A stretch of DNA of 64,000 nt, from positions 62,001-126,000 of the forward strand of contig NZ_MSXW01000012.1 in assembly GCF_001945445.1 (NCBI RefSeq). Direction: 5' to 3'. Each line of letters opens with the position of its first letter. Position 1 is the first letter of the stretch. The notes beneath the pieces are model-generated. The model searched no databases. It was given only the letters and a program-made list of their open reading frames with translations, and was not told the origin of the DNA. Positions 9,640 to 19,886 of this stretch are shown in pieces. Both the position numbers and the translations under genes were made by a program. The stretch is from Pseudomonas sp. PA27(2017) (GTDB lineage Bacteria; Pseudomonadota; Gammaproteobacteria; Pseudomonadales; Pseudomonadaceae).

Positions 9640-9667
9640 TTTTTATTGATTGATCGATCAATAAAAA
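9640..9667. promoter_or_regulatory. BetI operator upstream of betB
   Basis: TTTTTATTGAT (9640-9650) and ATCAATAAAAA (9657-9667) are perfect inverted arms around TGATCG; a second centre gives the 12-base palindrome TTGATCGATCAA at 9650-9661. This AT-rich TTGATNGATCAAT-type box is the known form of the BetI operator in bet promoters. It lies 113 bases before betB and probably overlaps its promoter. Confidence 0.88.
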
Positions 9668-9779
9668 TAAAGTAGGCTGTTTTTTAACCAACTCGGCTGA
9701 CATCCCTTTTCATCTCGCTCAGTCGATCCATACGCCAAGGCGCCCGACGCGCGTCTTGCCCCGATCAGGAGGACGCCCC

Positions 9780-11252
<1,473 letters not shown>

Positions 11253-11392
11253 CTCGCCACCACGGAGTGGGAGCAGCCGGGCAGCGCACCGCTCAGCCGC
11301 TTCCGCAAGCAAGGCGCAGCCCCGTAGCCCGGATGCCATCCGGCAACAGTCACCGTGTTCTCCCGGACCACAGCCGGGTAACAGGAGGAGCC

Positions 11393-13102
11393 ATGACTCA
11401 GGAATTCGATTACATCATCATTGGCGCCGGCTCGGCCGGTAACGTGCTGGCGACCCGCCTGAGCGAGGATGCGGATGTCAGCGTACTGCTGCTCGAAGCC
11501 GGTGGCCCTGACTACCGCCTCGATTTCCGCACCCAGATGCCAGCCGCTCTGGCGTTTCCCCTGCAAGGCCGCCGCTACAACTGGGCCTACGAAACCGACC
11601 CGGAGCCGCACATGGGCAATCGCCGCATGGAATGCGGGCGCGGCAAGGGCCTGGGCGGCTCGTCGCTGATCAACGGCATGTGCTACATCCGCGGCAACGC
11701 CATGGACTTCGACAACTGGGCCAAGCAGCCCGGCCTGGAAGACTGGAGCTACCTGGATTGCCTGCCCTATTTCCGCAAGGCGGAAAGCCGCGACACCGGC
11801 GCCAACGACTACCACGGCGACAGCGGCCCGGTCAGCGTGACCACGCCCAAGGCCGGCAACAACCCGCTGTTCCACGCCATGGTCGAGGCCGGCGTGCAGG
11901 CCGGCTACCCGCGTACCGATGACCTCAATGGTTATCAACAGGAAGGCTTCGGGCCGATGGATCGCACCGTGACGCCCGAAGGCCGTCGCGCCAGCACCGC
12001 ACGCGGCTATCTGGACCAGGCCCGCGAACGGCCGAACCTGACCATCGTCACCCACGCCACCACCGACCGCATCCTGTTCGATGGCAAGCGCGCCAATGGC
12101 GTCGCTTACCTGATCGGCAATGCGAACGAGGCGACCATCGCCCATGCCCGCCGCGAAGTACTGCTGTGCGCCGGTGCCATCGCTTCGCCGCAGATCCTGC
12201 AACGCTCCGGCGTTGGCCCCGGCGAATTGCTGCGCAGCCACGACATCGACGTGGTGCATGACCTGCCGGGCGTTGGCGAGAACCTGCAGGATCACCTGGA
12301 AATGTACCTGCAGTACGCCTGCACCCAGCCGGTGTCGCTGTACCCGGCGCTCAAGCTGCTCAACCAGCCGGGCATCGGCGCCAAGTGGCTGTTCGCGGGG
12401 GATGGCATCGGCGCCAGCAACCAGTTCGAAGCCGGCGGTTTCATTCGCTCGCGCGCGGAATTCGAATGGCCGAACCTGCAGTTCCACTTCCTGCCGGTGG
12501 CGATCAATTACAACGGCAGCAACGCGGTCAACGAGCATGGCTTCCAGGCTCACGTCGGTTCCATGCGCTCGCCGAGCCGTGGCCGCGTGCGGTTGAAATC
12601 CAGGGATCCGCGCCAGCACCCGAGCATCCTGTTCAACTACATGAGCAGCGAGCAGGACTGGCAGGAATTTCGCGACGGCATCCGCCTGACCCGCGAGATC
12701 ATGAACCAGCCGGCGCTCGACCCGTACCGCGGTCGCGAGATCAGCCCGGGCGCCCACGTACAGACCGACGAGGAACTGGACGCCTTCATCCGCGAGCACG
12801 CGGAAACCGCCTTCCACCCGTCCTGCTCCTGCAAGATGGGCTCGGACGACATGGCGGTGGTCGACGGCCAGGGTCGCGTACACGGCCTCGAAGGGCTGCG
12901 CGTGGTTGATGCGTCGATCATGCCGGAGATCATCACCGGCAACCTCAACGCCACCACGATCATGATCGCCGAGAAAATCGCCGACCGTATCCGCGGTCGC
13001 CAAGCGCTGCCGCGCAGCACCGCGCCTTACTACGTGGCCAACGGCGCGCCGGTACGCGGCACCCCGCAACGGGTGGTCGAGGACATGCGCTCGGCCTCCT
13101 GA
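11393..13102 (+). CDS. betA: Choline dehydrogenase
   Basis: A 569-residue GMC-family flavoprotein that oxidises choline to betaine aldehyde at the membrane. The FAD-binding [18 protein letters not shown] motif is at the N-terminus, the GMC signatures [14 protein letters not shown] and [15 protein letters not shown] follow, and the active-site histidine is in [12 protein letters not shown]. The start is the ATG at 11393 behind AGGAGGA; a longer in-frame reading to 11267 has no support. It lies 140 bases after betB, probably in the same transcript, and ends in a strong hairpin. No choline transporter gene is adjacent. Confidence 0.97.
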   Translation: MTQEFDYIIIGAGSAGNVLATRLSEDADVSVLLLEAGGPDYRLDFRTQMPAALAFPLQGRRYNWAYETDPEPHMGNRRMECGRGKGLGGSSLINGMCYIRGNAMDFDNWAKQPGLEDWSYLDCLPYFRKAESRDTGANDYHGDSGPVSVTTPKAGNNPLFHAMVEAGVQAGYPRTDDLNGYQQEGFGPMDRTVTPEGRRASTARGYLDQARERPNLTIVTHATTDRILFDGKRANGVAYLIGNANEATIAHARREVLLCAGAIASPQILQRSGVGPGELLRSHDIDVVHDLPGVGENLQDHLEMYLQYACTQPVSLYPALKLLNQPGIGAKWLFAGDGIGASNQFEAGGFIRSRAEFEWPNLQFHFLPVAINYNGSNAVNEHGFQAHVGSMRSPSRGRVRLKSRDPRQHPSILFNYMSSEQDWQEFRDGIRLTREIMNQPALDPYRGREISPGAHVQTDEELDAFIREHAETAFHPSCSCKMGSDDMAVVDGQGRVHGLEGLRVVDASIMPEIITGNLNATTIMIAEKIADRIRGRQALPRSTAPYYVANGAPVRGTPQRVVEDMRSAS

Positions 13103-13110
13103 GCCAACTG

Positions 13111-13143
13111 ACACCCCCGCGCCTGAATCAGGGCGCGGGGTGT
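13111..13143 (+). terminator. Hairpin terminator after betA
   Basis: ACACCCCCGCGCC (13111-13123) pairs with GGGCGCGGGGTGT (13131-13143) around TGAATCA, followed by CTATTTGTT. It begins eight bases after the betA stop and fits a Rho-independent terminator of the bet unit. Confidence 0.8.
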
Positions 13144-13150
13144 CTATTTG

Positions 13151-13169
13151 TTGCGACATTTGTCGCCAA
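13151..13169. promoter_or_regulatory. Palindrome upstream of the mdtD-like gene
   Basis: TTGCGACATTTGTCGCCAA contains the perfect arms GCGACA and TGTCGC around TT (13153-13166), 43 bases before the mdtD-like start. It could be an operator for an unlinked dimeric regulator; no regulator gene is adjacent on this side. Confidence 0.4.
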
Positions 13170-13211
13170 GTTGGGTCACACTGATCCAACCACCGCTGAT
13201 CACCGATCGCC

Positions 13212-14627
13212 ATGACCCTGCTCGACGCCCGCACTGCCCGCCTGCTGCCCTGGATCGTCGCCATCGCATTCTTCATGCAGACGCTGGACGGCACCATCCT
13301 CAACACCGCTCTGCCGAGCATGGCCGCGGACCTGTCCGAAGACCCGCTGCGCATGCAGTCGGTGGTCATCGCCTACATGCTCACCGTGGCGCTGCTGATT
13401 CCGGCCTCCGGCTGGCTGGCCGACCGCTTCGGCACGCGGCACATCTTCTTTGGCGCCATCGCCCTGTTCAGCCTCGGCTCCCTGCTCTGCGCGGTCTCCC
13501 AGTCGCTGACCATGCTGGTGATCGCACGCATCATCCAGGGCCTGGGCGGCGCGCTGATGATGCCGGTGGGGCGCTTGGTGGTGCTGCGCGCCTACCCGCG
13601 TACCGAGCTGGTGCGCATCATGAGCTTCATCACCCTGCCCGGCCTGCTCGGCCCGCTGATCGGCCCGACCCTGGGTGGCTGGCTGGTGGAATACGCCAGC
13701 TGGCACTGGATCTTCCTGCTCAACCTGCCGGTCGGCGCCCTGGGCTGCTGGGCCGCGTACCGTTTCATGCCGGAGCTGCGCGGCAGCGAGCGCACGCGTT
13801 TCGATCTGATCGGTTTCCTGCTGTTCGGCGCCAGCATGCTGCTGATCACCATGGCCCTCGAAGGCCTTGGCGAACTGCACCTGCCGCACATGCGCGTGGT
13901 GCTCCTGCTGCTTGCCGGCCTGGCGTGCCTGGCCGCCTACTGGCTGCGCGCCGGGCGCACGGCCAATGCGTTGTTTCCGCCGCGGCTGTTCAACACCCGC
14001 AGCTTCGCGGTGGGCATCTTCGGCAACATCTTCGCGCGCCTGGGTACCGGTGCATTGCCGTTCCTCACGCCACTGCTGCTGCAACTGGGCATGGGCTATT
14101 CGCCGGCCCAGGCGGGCATGAGCATGATTCCCCTGGCGCTCGCCGCCATGGCCATGAAACCGCTGGCCAAACCGCTGATCGACCGCCTCGGCTACCGCCG
14201 CATCCTGACCTTCAACACCGTGCTGCTGGGCCTACTCATCACCAGCATGGCGCTGGTCGACGGCCAGACCTCGCACCTGCAGCTGGCCATCCAGCTGAGC
14301 CTGATCGGCGCCTTCAACTCGCTGCAGTTCACCGCCATGAACACCGTGACCCTGATCGACCTGCCCGACAGCGAGGCGAGCAGCGGTAATGGCTTGCTGT
14401 CGGTGGTGGTGCAGCTGTCGATCAGCATGGGCATCGCCACCGGTGCCGCGCTGCTCAGCGGCTTCAGCCTGGACAACGCGGATGCGGCCGATGGCGTGCT
14501 CAGCGCGTTCCAGGCCACTTACCTGTGCATCGGCCTGCTGACGATCCTGGCAGCCGGCATCTTCCTGCAGTTGTCGGCGGAGGACGGGCGCAGTGCCAGG
14601 CGTGTGAAGGTCGACGTCGACGAATGA
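13212..14627 (+). CDS. mdtD: MdtD-like MFS multidrug exporter (DHA2 family)
   Basis: A 471-residue inner-membrane transporter of the major facilitator superfamily with about fourteen hydrophobic segments. Motif FFMQTLDGTILNTALPSMA near residue 20 and the GWLADRFGTRHIF loop near 66-80 are those of the EmrB/QacA (DHA2) drug-proton antiporters, and the whole agrees in length with MdtD. Substrates cannot be read from the sequence. It has its own promoter region after the bet terminator, with a palindromic candidate operator. No membrane-fusion partner gene is adjacent, as is also the case for this subgroup when it works alone. Confidence 0.85.
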   Translation: MTLLDARTARLLPWIVAIAFFMQTLDGTILNTALPSMAADLSEDPLRMQSVVIAYMLTVALLIPASGWLADRFGTRHIFFGAIALFSLGSLLCAVSQSLTMLVIARIIQGLGGALMMPVGRLVVLRAYPRTELVRIMSFITLPGLLGPLIGPTLGGWLVEYASWHWIFLLNLPVGALGCWAAYRFMPELRGSERTRFDLIGFLLFGASMLLITMALEGLGELHLPHMRVVLLLLAGLACLAAYWLRAGRTANALFPPRLFNTRSFAVGIFGNIFARLGTGALPFLTPLLLQLGMGYSPAQAGMSMIPLALAAMAMKPLAKPLIDRLGYRRILTFNTVLLGLLITSMALVDGQTSHLQLAIQLSLIGAFNSLQFTAMNTVTLIDLPDSEASSGNGLLSVVVQLSISMGIATGAALLSGFSLDNADAADGVLSAFQATYLCIGLLTILAAGIFLQLSAEDGRSARRVKVDVDE

Positions 14628-14700
14628 CGAGCAGTCGGCAGGCCATGACGTGGCGCCTGTTACACTAGGGCTCTTTCCGAACGCTCTTCAGGCCCGTACC

Positions 14701-16080
14701 GTGACCGCCACCGCTTTCTCCTCGCTTGCCTTGTCGCCCGCCATGCTGGCTAACCTCGAGTCCCTCGGTTACGCGCAGATGACGCCCATCCAGGCGCAGA
14801 GCCTGCCGGTGATGCTCAAGGGCATGGACCTGATCGCCCAGGCCAAGACCGGTAGCGGCAAGACCGCGGCCTTTGGCATCGGCCTGCTGGCGCCGCTCAA
14901 CCCGCGTTATTTCGGCTGCCAGGCGCTGGTGCTGTGCCCGACCCGCGAGCTGGCCGACCAGGTCGCCAAAGAACTGCGCCGCCTGGCCCGCAGCGAAGAC
15001 AACATCAAGATTCTCACTCTGTGCGGCGGCGTGCCCATGGGCCCACAGATCGGCTCCCTGGAGCACGGCGCGCAGATCATCGTCGGCACCCCGGGGCGCG
15101 TACAGCAGCACCTGGCCAAGGGCACGCTGAAGCTGGACGGCCTCAATACCCTGGTGCTCGACGAAGCCGACCGCATGCTCGACATGGGCTTCTACGACAG
15201 CATCGCCGAAATCATCGGTCAGACCCCGGAGCGCCGTCAGACCCTTCTGTTCTCGGCCACCTACCCAGCCGGCATCAAGCAGCTGTCGGCGACCTTCATG
15301 CGCAACCCGCAACAGGTCAAGGTCGAGGCGCTGCACGACGACAGCCAGATCGAGCAGCGCTTCTACGAAATCGCCCCGGAAGAGCGCATGGACGCCGTGG
15401 TCAAGCTGCTCAACAGCTACCGTCCGACCTCCTGCGTGGCCTTCTGCTTCACCAAGCAGCAATGTCAGGAGGTGGTCGACCACCTCACCGCCAAGGGCAT
15501 CTCCGCCGCCGCCTTGCACGGCGATCTGGAGCAACGCGAGCGTGACCAGGTGCTGGCGATGTTCGCCAACCGCAGCCTGTCGGTGCTGGTCGCCACCGAC
15601 GTGGCCGCGCGCGGCCTGGATATCGACGGCCTGGATATGGTGATCAACGTCGAACTGGCGCGCGATTCGGAAATCCACATCCACCGCGTAGGCCGCACCG
15701 GCCGTGCCGGCGAGAAAGGTCTGGCCATGAGCCTGGTTGCCCCGGCCGAAGGTCATCGCGCCCAAGCCATCGAGAACCTGCAGAAATCGCCGCTGAACTG
15801 GCACCCGCTGAGCAGCCTGAAACATCAAGGCGGCGCGCCGCTGCAGCCGCTGATGATGACGCTGTGCATCGGCGCCGGGCGCAAGGACAAGCTGCGCCCC
15901 GGCGATATTCTCGGCGCCCTCACTGGCGAGGGCGGCATTCCCGGCGCGCAGGTCGGCAAGATCGCCATTTTCGACTTCCAGGCCTATGTTGCCGTTGAAC
16001 GCAGCCTGGCCGTTAAAGCGCTCAAGTGCCTGAGCGAAGGCAAGATAAAAGGTCGCTCGCTGCGCGTGCGCACGCTATAG
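14701..16080 (+). CDS. dbpA: ATP-dependent RNA helicase DbpA
   Basis: A 459-residue DEAD-box helicase that acts in 50S ribosome assembly by binding 23S rRNA hairpin 92. Motifs in order: Q-motif MTPIQAQSLP (27-36), Walker A AKTGSGKT (48-55), PTREL near 80, DEAD at 154-157, SAT at 185-187, and HRVGRTGRAG in the second RecA domain. The last 75 residues form the DbpA-specific RNA-binding domain. The GTG at 14701 is chosen because the protein then starts with the family-typical TATAF. The stop codon TAG overlaps the end of a transposase-less element (16079-16360). Confidence 0.95.
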   Translation: MTATAFSSLALSPAMLANLESLGYAQMTPIQAQSLPVMLKGMDLIAQAKTGSGKTAAFGIGLLAPLNPRYFGCQALVLCPTRELADQVAKELRRLARSEDNIKILTLCGGVPMGPQIGSLEHGAQIIVGTPGRVQQHLAKGTLKLDGLNTLVLDEADRMLDMGFYDSIAEIIGQTPERRQTLLFSATYPAGIKQLSATFMRNPQQVKVEALHDDSQIEQRFYEIAPEERMDAVVKLLNSYRPTSCVAFCFTKQQCQEVVDHLTAKGISAAALHGDLEQRERDQVLAMFANRSLSVLVATDVAARGLDIDGLDMVINVELARDSEIHIHRVGRTGRAGEKGLAMSLVAPAEGHRAQAIENLQKSPLNWHPLSSLKHQGGAPLQPLMMTLCIGAGRKDKLRPGDILGALTGEGGIPGAQVGKIAIFDFQAYVAVERSLAVKALKCLSEGKIKGRSLRVRTL

Positions 16081-16360
16081 GGTCTGTTGACGTTTCACGC
16101 ACGGCCGCGCCGGAGCCCGCTTTTGCGCGAGGCAAGGCACGAGATGCGAAGTTTGGCAGGCCAAATGAGCCATCGAGTAACGCCGCATCGCGCAAAAACG
16201 GGCCCGGCCCTGCGGGTTGCGCGAGAAATCTCGCCATGCGTTGTTGGAGGACTTGGCAAGGGAACAGCCATTCCCTGCGTCCTCTGCCTAGCGGATCGCC
16301 GCCCGGCCTGGCGAGATTTCTCGCGGCAACGCGGCTCGCGTTGAAACGTCAATAGACCCT
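16079..16360. mobile_element. 282-bp transposase-less inverted-repeat element (MITE-like)
   Basis: AGGGTCTGTTGACGTTTCA at the left end and TGAAACGTCAATAGACCCT at the right end are inverted repeats with one mismatch. Inside, CGCGAGAAATCTCGCCA (16220-16236) is perfectly repeated in inverted orientation at 16309-16325, which suggests a nested palindrome. No open frame in it resembles a protein. It fills the 318-base gap between dbpA and the diguanylate cyclase gene and overlaps the dbpA stop codon. A 52-bp derivative is at 34086-34137. Confidence 0.75.
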
Positions 16361-16398
16361 AGAATCAAGCCAATGGCAGAACGGGCATAGGGGGTTCC

Positions 16399-17634
16399 GT
16401 GCGCAATATCCTGGTCATCGAAGACAGCCCGCTGGTGCTCAAGATCCTCGATCACCTGTTCCGCCAGGAGCCGGATCTGCAGCCGGTGTTCTGCGCCTCC
16501 CTCGGCGAAGCCGAAGTGATGCTGGAAACCTCGGCGGACCTGTTCTTCGCCGCCATCGTCGACCTGCACCTGCCCGACGCGCCGGACGGCGAAAGCGTCG
16601 ACCTGGTAATGCGCTACGCCCTGCCCTGCATCGTGCTCAGTGGTTCGTACAACGAGAAGCGTCGCGACGACCTGCTGCTCAAGGGCGTCGTCGACTACGT
16701 GCTCAAGGAGAGCCAGCACTCCTACGAGTACGCCTTTCGCCTGCTGCACCGCCTGGAGAGCAACAGCCAGGTGAAGATCCTGGTGGCTGAAGATTCCGAG
16801 GCCACGCGCAATTTCATCCGCCACGTACTGGCGCCCCATCGCTACCAGATCATCGACGCTCACGACGGTGACGAAGCCCTGCGCATTCTCAAGGAGCAGC
16901 CGGACATCGACCTGCTGGTGGTCGACCACAGCATGCCGGGCATCAGTGGCTTCGATCTGGTCAAGTTGCTGCGCCAGAAGATGAAGCGCAACGACCTGGT
17001 GATTCTCGGCCTGTCCGCCGACACCAAGGGTTCACTCAGCGCGATGTTCATCAAGCATGGCGCCGATGACTTCCTGCGCAAGCCGTTCTGCCCCGAGGAA
17101 CTCAATTGCCGGGTGATCTCCACTCTGGAGCGCCGCGACATGCTTCGCGCTCTGAAGAAAGCCGCGCAGTACGATGCCCTGACCGGCCTGAACAACCGCC
17201 GCGCCTTCTACGAGCAGGGCCTGCAGCAGTTCCAGCAGGCGCAGCGCGAAGGCTACCCGCTGAGCGTAGCGATGCTCGACATGGACCTGTTCAAGCAGAT
17301 CAACGACGAACACGGCCACGCCGCCGGTGATGCCGCGCTGATCGCCTTCAGCCGCGCGTTCAGCGCCGCCTTCCCGGACACGCTGCTCGGGCGCCTGGGC
17401 GGCGAGGAATTCGCCATGGTCAGCGCGCAACCTGCCGAGCAGCTGGGCCAGGCTCTGGACCTGCTGCGCGCGCACTGCAGGCAGCTGAAATACGCTGTGG
17501 GCGCCCCGCCACTGTCATTCAGCGCTGGTATCCACCACGGCCCCCCGGAGGATCTGGAAAGCCTGCTGCACCTGGCCGACCAGCAGCTCTACCAGGCCAA
17601 GCATCAGGGTCGCGGACGCACCAACTGGTCGTGA
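16399..17634 (+). CDS. Response regulator with two receiver domains and a GGDEF diguanylate cyclase domain
   Basis: A 411-residue cytoplasmic protein. Receiver 1 (about 1-118) has phospho-acceptor Asp55 in AAIVDLHLPD and Lys103. Receiver 2 (about 124-242) has Asp176 in LLVVDHSMPG and Lys228 in LRKPF. The C-terminal GGDEF domain has the active GGEEF at 334-338 and so should make cyclic di-GMP. The inhibitory RxxD site expected just upstream reads FPDT, so feedback inhibition is probably lost. The start is GTG at 16399. No histidine kinase gene is next to it; the arrangement resembles PleD, but both receivers keep their aspartate. Confidence 0.9.
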   Translation: MRNILVIEDSPLVLKILDHLFRQEPDLQPVFCASLGEAEVMLETSADLFFAAIVDLHLPDAPDGESVDLVMRYALPCIVLSGSYNEKRRDDLLLKGVVDYVLKESQHSYEYAFRLLHRLESNSQVKILVAEDSEATRNFIRHVLAPHRYQIIDAHDGDEALRILKEQPDIDLLVVDHSMPGISGFDLVKLLRQKMKRNDLVILGLSADTKGSLSAMFIKHGADDFLRKPFCPEELNCRVISTLERRDMLRALKKAAQYDALTGLNNRRAFYEQGLQQFQQAQREGYPLSVAMLDMDLFKQINDEHGHAAGDAALIAFSRAFSAAFPDTLLGRLGGEEFAMVSAQPAEQLGQALDLLRAHCRQLKYAVGAPPLSFSAGIHHGPPEDLESLLHLADQQLYQAKHQGRGRTNWS

Positions 17635-17638
17635 CCGC

Positions 17639-18391
17639 TCACTGCAGACCGTAGCGCGTCATGATCGCCGCATAGCTGCCATCGGCCTGCATGGCGGCGA
17701 TGGCGGCATCGAAACGGCGGGCGATCTCCGCATGCTCGACATGGGTGAGGCGAATGAGAATATGCAGGCCATTCTCGCTGAGGGGCATCGGCAGGAACTC
17801 CAGATCGTCGGCGATCGCCTTCAGCGAGTCGTTGAACAGGAAGCGGGCGACGTACTCATCCTCCAGCGCCAGGCTGACTCGGCCGCGTTGCACCATGTGC
17901 GCGGCGCTCTCGAAACTGCTGACCTCGACAGTCTGCATCTGGTCGTCGGCGGTGAATGCCGGCGAATAGGCATAGCCACGCCGCACCGCGATCTGGTGGC
18001 CATGGAGATCGGCGAGCTGATCGAAAACGATGCCCGCGCCCTTACGCTGCACCACACGAATGCGGTTGACCAGATAGGGCGCGGAGAAATACCCGAACGC
18101 CTCCCGCTCCTTGCTGTACCAGGCGGTGATCAGCACATCGTAGTCACCGCGCTGCAGCCCCAGCACGGCGCGCTGCCAGGGCACTTCGCGATAGTCGTTG
18201 GCGTAACCGGCACGGCTCAGCGCGGTACTCACCAGTTCCACTGCCACGCCGTTACCTGGTAGCCGCTGATCGGTGAACGGCGGCCAGCTGTCGGCGACCA
18301 GACGCAGGGGCTGCGCACTCGCAGCCCACGGCAACAGCACTAGCGACAGCAACCAGACGCGCCAGGTTTTCAATGGTGGCAAGCCCTGCAT
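17639..18391 (-). CDS. Periplasmic solute-binding protein, family 3 (amino-acid type)
   Basis: About 250 residues with an N-terminal signal peptide (WRVWLLSLVLLPWAASA) followed by an SBP_bac_3 domain beginning LRLVADSWPPFTD. The ALQRGDYDVLITAWYSKERE and FSAPYLVNRIRVV segments are typical of proteins binding amino acids or small amines. No ABC permease or ATPase gene is adjacent, so it may act as a stand-alone sensor-like protein, as many Pseudomonas members do. The start at 18391 places the signal peptide correctly; in-frame ATG 18421 and TTG 18442 are possible, and none has a good ribosome-binding site. It converges on the cyclase gene, four bases away. Confidence 0.8.
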   Translation of the reverse strand: MQGLPPLKTWRVWLLSLVLLPWAASAQPLRLVADSWPPFTDQRLPGNGVAVELVSTALSRAGYANDYREVPWQRAVLGLQRGDYDVLITAWYSKEREAFGYFSAPYLVNRIRVVQRKGAGIVFDQLADLHGHQIAVRRGYAYSPAFTADDQMQTVEVSSFESAAHMVQRGRVSLALEDEYVARFLFNDSLKAIADDLEFLPMPLSENGLHILIRLTHVEHAEIARRFDAAIAAMQADGSYAAIMTRYGLQ

Positions 18392-18644
18392 ATGGAGGAG
18401 AAAAGGATCACGCTGACGCATGATCAAAAGGCTGATAGACAAGATAGCGGCAAAAAGCCAGTGCAGCTCGCTATTGGCCCTTATTCGCTAGACCCGAACG
18501 CCGCGCCAGGGGTTCGAAAAAACGCATTGGCGTGCCAGCGTAACCGAGCAGATTACGTACCACAGCGCCTTCAGCCCTTCAGGTAAACTGCGCCGTTTCG
18601 CGTCGGCCCAGCCATGCCGGCGCCCAGCGTACGAGGACCATGCC

Positions 18645-19829
18645 GTGCTTTCACCCCAGGTTGTCATCATTGGTGCCGGCGCCGCCGGGCTGATGTGCGC
18701 GATGACCGCCGCCGCCCGCGGTCGCCGCGTGCTGCTGCTCGACCACGCCAACAAGGCCGGCAAGAAGATCCTGATGTCCGGCGGCGGGCGCTGCAACTTC
18801 ACCAATATGTACTGCGAGCCCGGCAACTTCCTCTCCCACAACCCGCACTTCTGCAAGTCGGCGCTGGCGCGTTTCACTCAGTGGGATTTCATCGCCCTGG
18901 TCGCCAAGCACGGCGTGCCCTACCACGAGAAGAAACTCGGCCAGCTGTTTTGCGATAACAAGTCCAGCGACATCCTCGCCATGCTGCTGGATGAGTGCCA
19001 GCAGGTCGGCGTCGATCTGCGCCTGGATACCTCGGTGAGCGCCATCGAACGCGCGGGCGACGGTTACCACCTGGCCACAAGCGTCGGCGCGGTCACCTGC
19101 GAGTCGCTGGTGATCGCTACTGGCGGGCTGTCGATCCCGACCCTGGGCGCCACCGGCTTCGGTTACCAGATCGCCCGCCAGTTCGGCCACGAGCTGCTGC
19201 CGACCCGCGCCGGCCTGGTGCCCTTCACGCTTACCGACCCGCAATTGAAGACCCTGTGCACGGAGCTGTCGGGCACCTCGGTGGAAGATTGCCGGGTCAG
19301 CTGCAACGGCCAGAGCTTCGTGGAGAACATTCTGTTCACCCACCGCGGCCTTAGTGGCCCGGCGATTCTGCAGATTTCCTCCTATTGGCAGCCCGGCGAC
19401 ACGGTGAGCATCGACCTGTTGCCGCACATCGACCTGCCCGAATGGCTGCAGACCCAGCAGCGCGAGCGGCCCAACAGCGAACTGAAAACCCTGCTGGGCG
19501 AGTTGTTCACCAAAAAGATGGCCGGCCTGCTGGCCGACCAGTGGTTCGCCTCCAAGCCGATGAAGCAATACACCCCGGCCGAGTTGAAGGCGATTGCCGA
19601 GCGCCTGGCCGACTGGCAGCTGGTGCCGGCCGGCACCGAGGGCTACCGCACGGCAGAAGTGACCCTGGGCGGGGTCGATACCCGCGAGGTGTCGTCCAAG
19701 ACCATGGAGTCCTTGAAGTCACCCGGGCTGTATTTCGTTGGCGAAGTGCTGGACGTGACCGGCCACCTGGGCGGCTTCAACTTCCAGTGGGCCTGGGCCT
19801 CCGGCTACGCCGCGGCGCAGTACGCGTAG
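18645..19829 (+). CDS. BaiN/HI0933-family FAD-dependent oxidoreductase
   Basis: A 394-residue flavoprotein of the YhiN/HI0933/BaiN family. The dinucleotide-binding motif VVIIGAGAAGLMCAMTAAAR starts at residue 6, the KAGKKILMSGGGRCNFTN signature follows, and the C-terminal DVTGHLGGFNFQWAWASGY closes the FAD site. The cellular substrate of this widespread family is not settled. GTG at 18645, behind GAGGACC, is taken as the start. The gene stands alone and ends in a hairpin shared with the convergent sstT gene. Confidence 0.87.
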   Translation: MLSPQVVIIGAGAAGLMCAMTAAARGRRVLLLDHANKAGKKILMSGGGRCNFTNMYCEPGNFLSHNPHFCKSALARFTQWDFIALVAKHGVPYHEKKLGQLFCDNKSSDILAMLLDECQQVGVDLRLDTSVSAIERAGDGYHLATSVGAVTCESLVIATGGLSIPTLGATGFGYQIARQFGHELLPTRAGLVPFTLTDPQLKTLCTELSGTSVEDCRVSCNGQSFVENILFTHRGLSGPAILQISSYWQPGDTVSIDLLPHIDLPEWLQTQQRERPNSELKTLLGELFTKKMAGLLADQWFASKPMKQYTPAELKAIAERLADWQLVPAGTEGYRTAEVTLGGVDTREVSSKTMESLKSPGLYFVGEVLDVTGHLGGFNFQWAWASGYAAAQYA

Positions 19830-19845
19830 GCGACAGCGACCCATG

Positions 19846-19872
19846 AAAAACGCGCCCTGGGACGCGTTCTTC
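19846..19872. terminator. Bidirectional terminator between the BaiN-type gene and sstT
   Basis: AAAAACGCG and CGCGTTCTTC flank CCCTGGGA, giving an A-rich/T-rich hairpin midway between the two convergent stop codons (19829 and 19887). Confidence 0.7.
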
Positions 19873-19886
19873 ATTACCAGAACGGG

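Noticed and set aside
8357..9779. CRISPR array
   Set aside because: The repeats are two long copies and palindromes, not many short direct repeats with equal spacers.
16026..16355. Small open frames inside the 282-bp element
   Set aside because: Frames occur on both strands because the sequence is palindromic and lacks stops; none has a ribosome-binding site or resembles a transposase.
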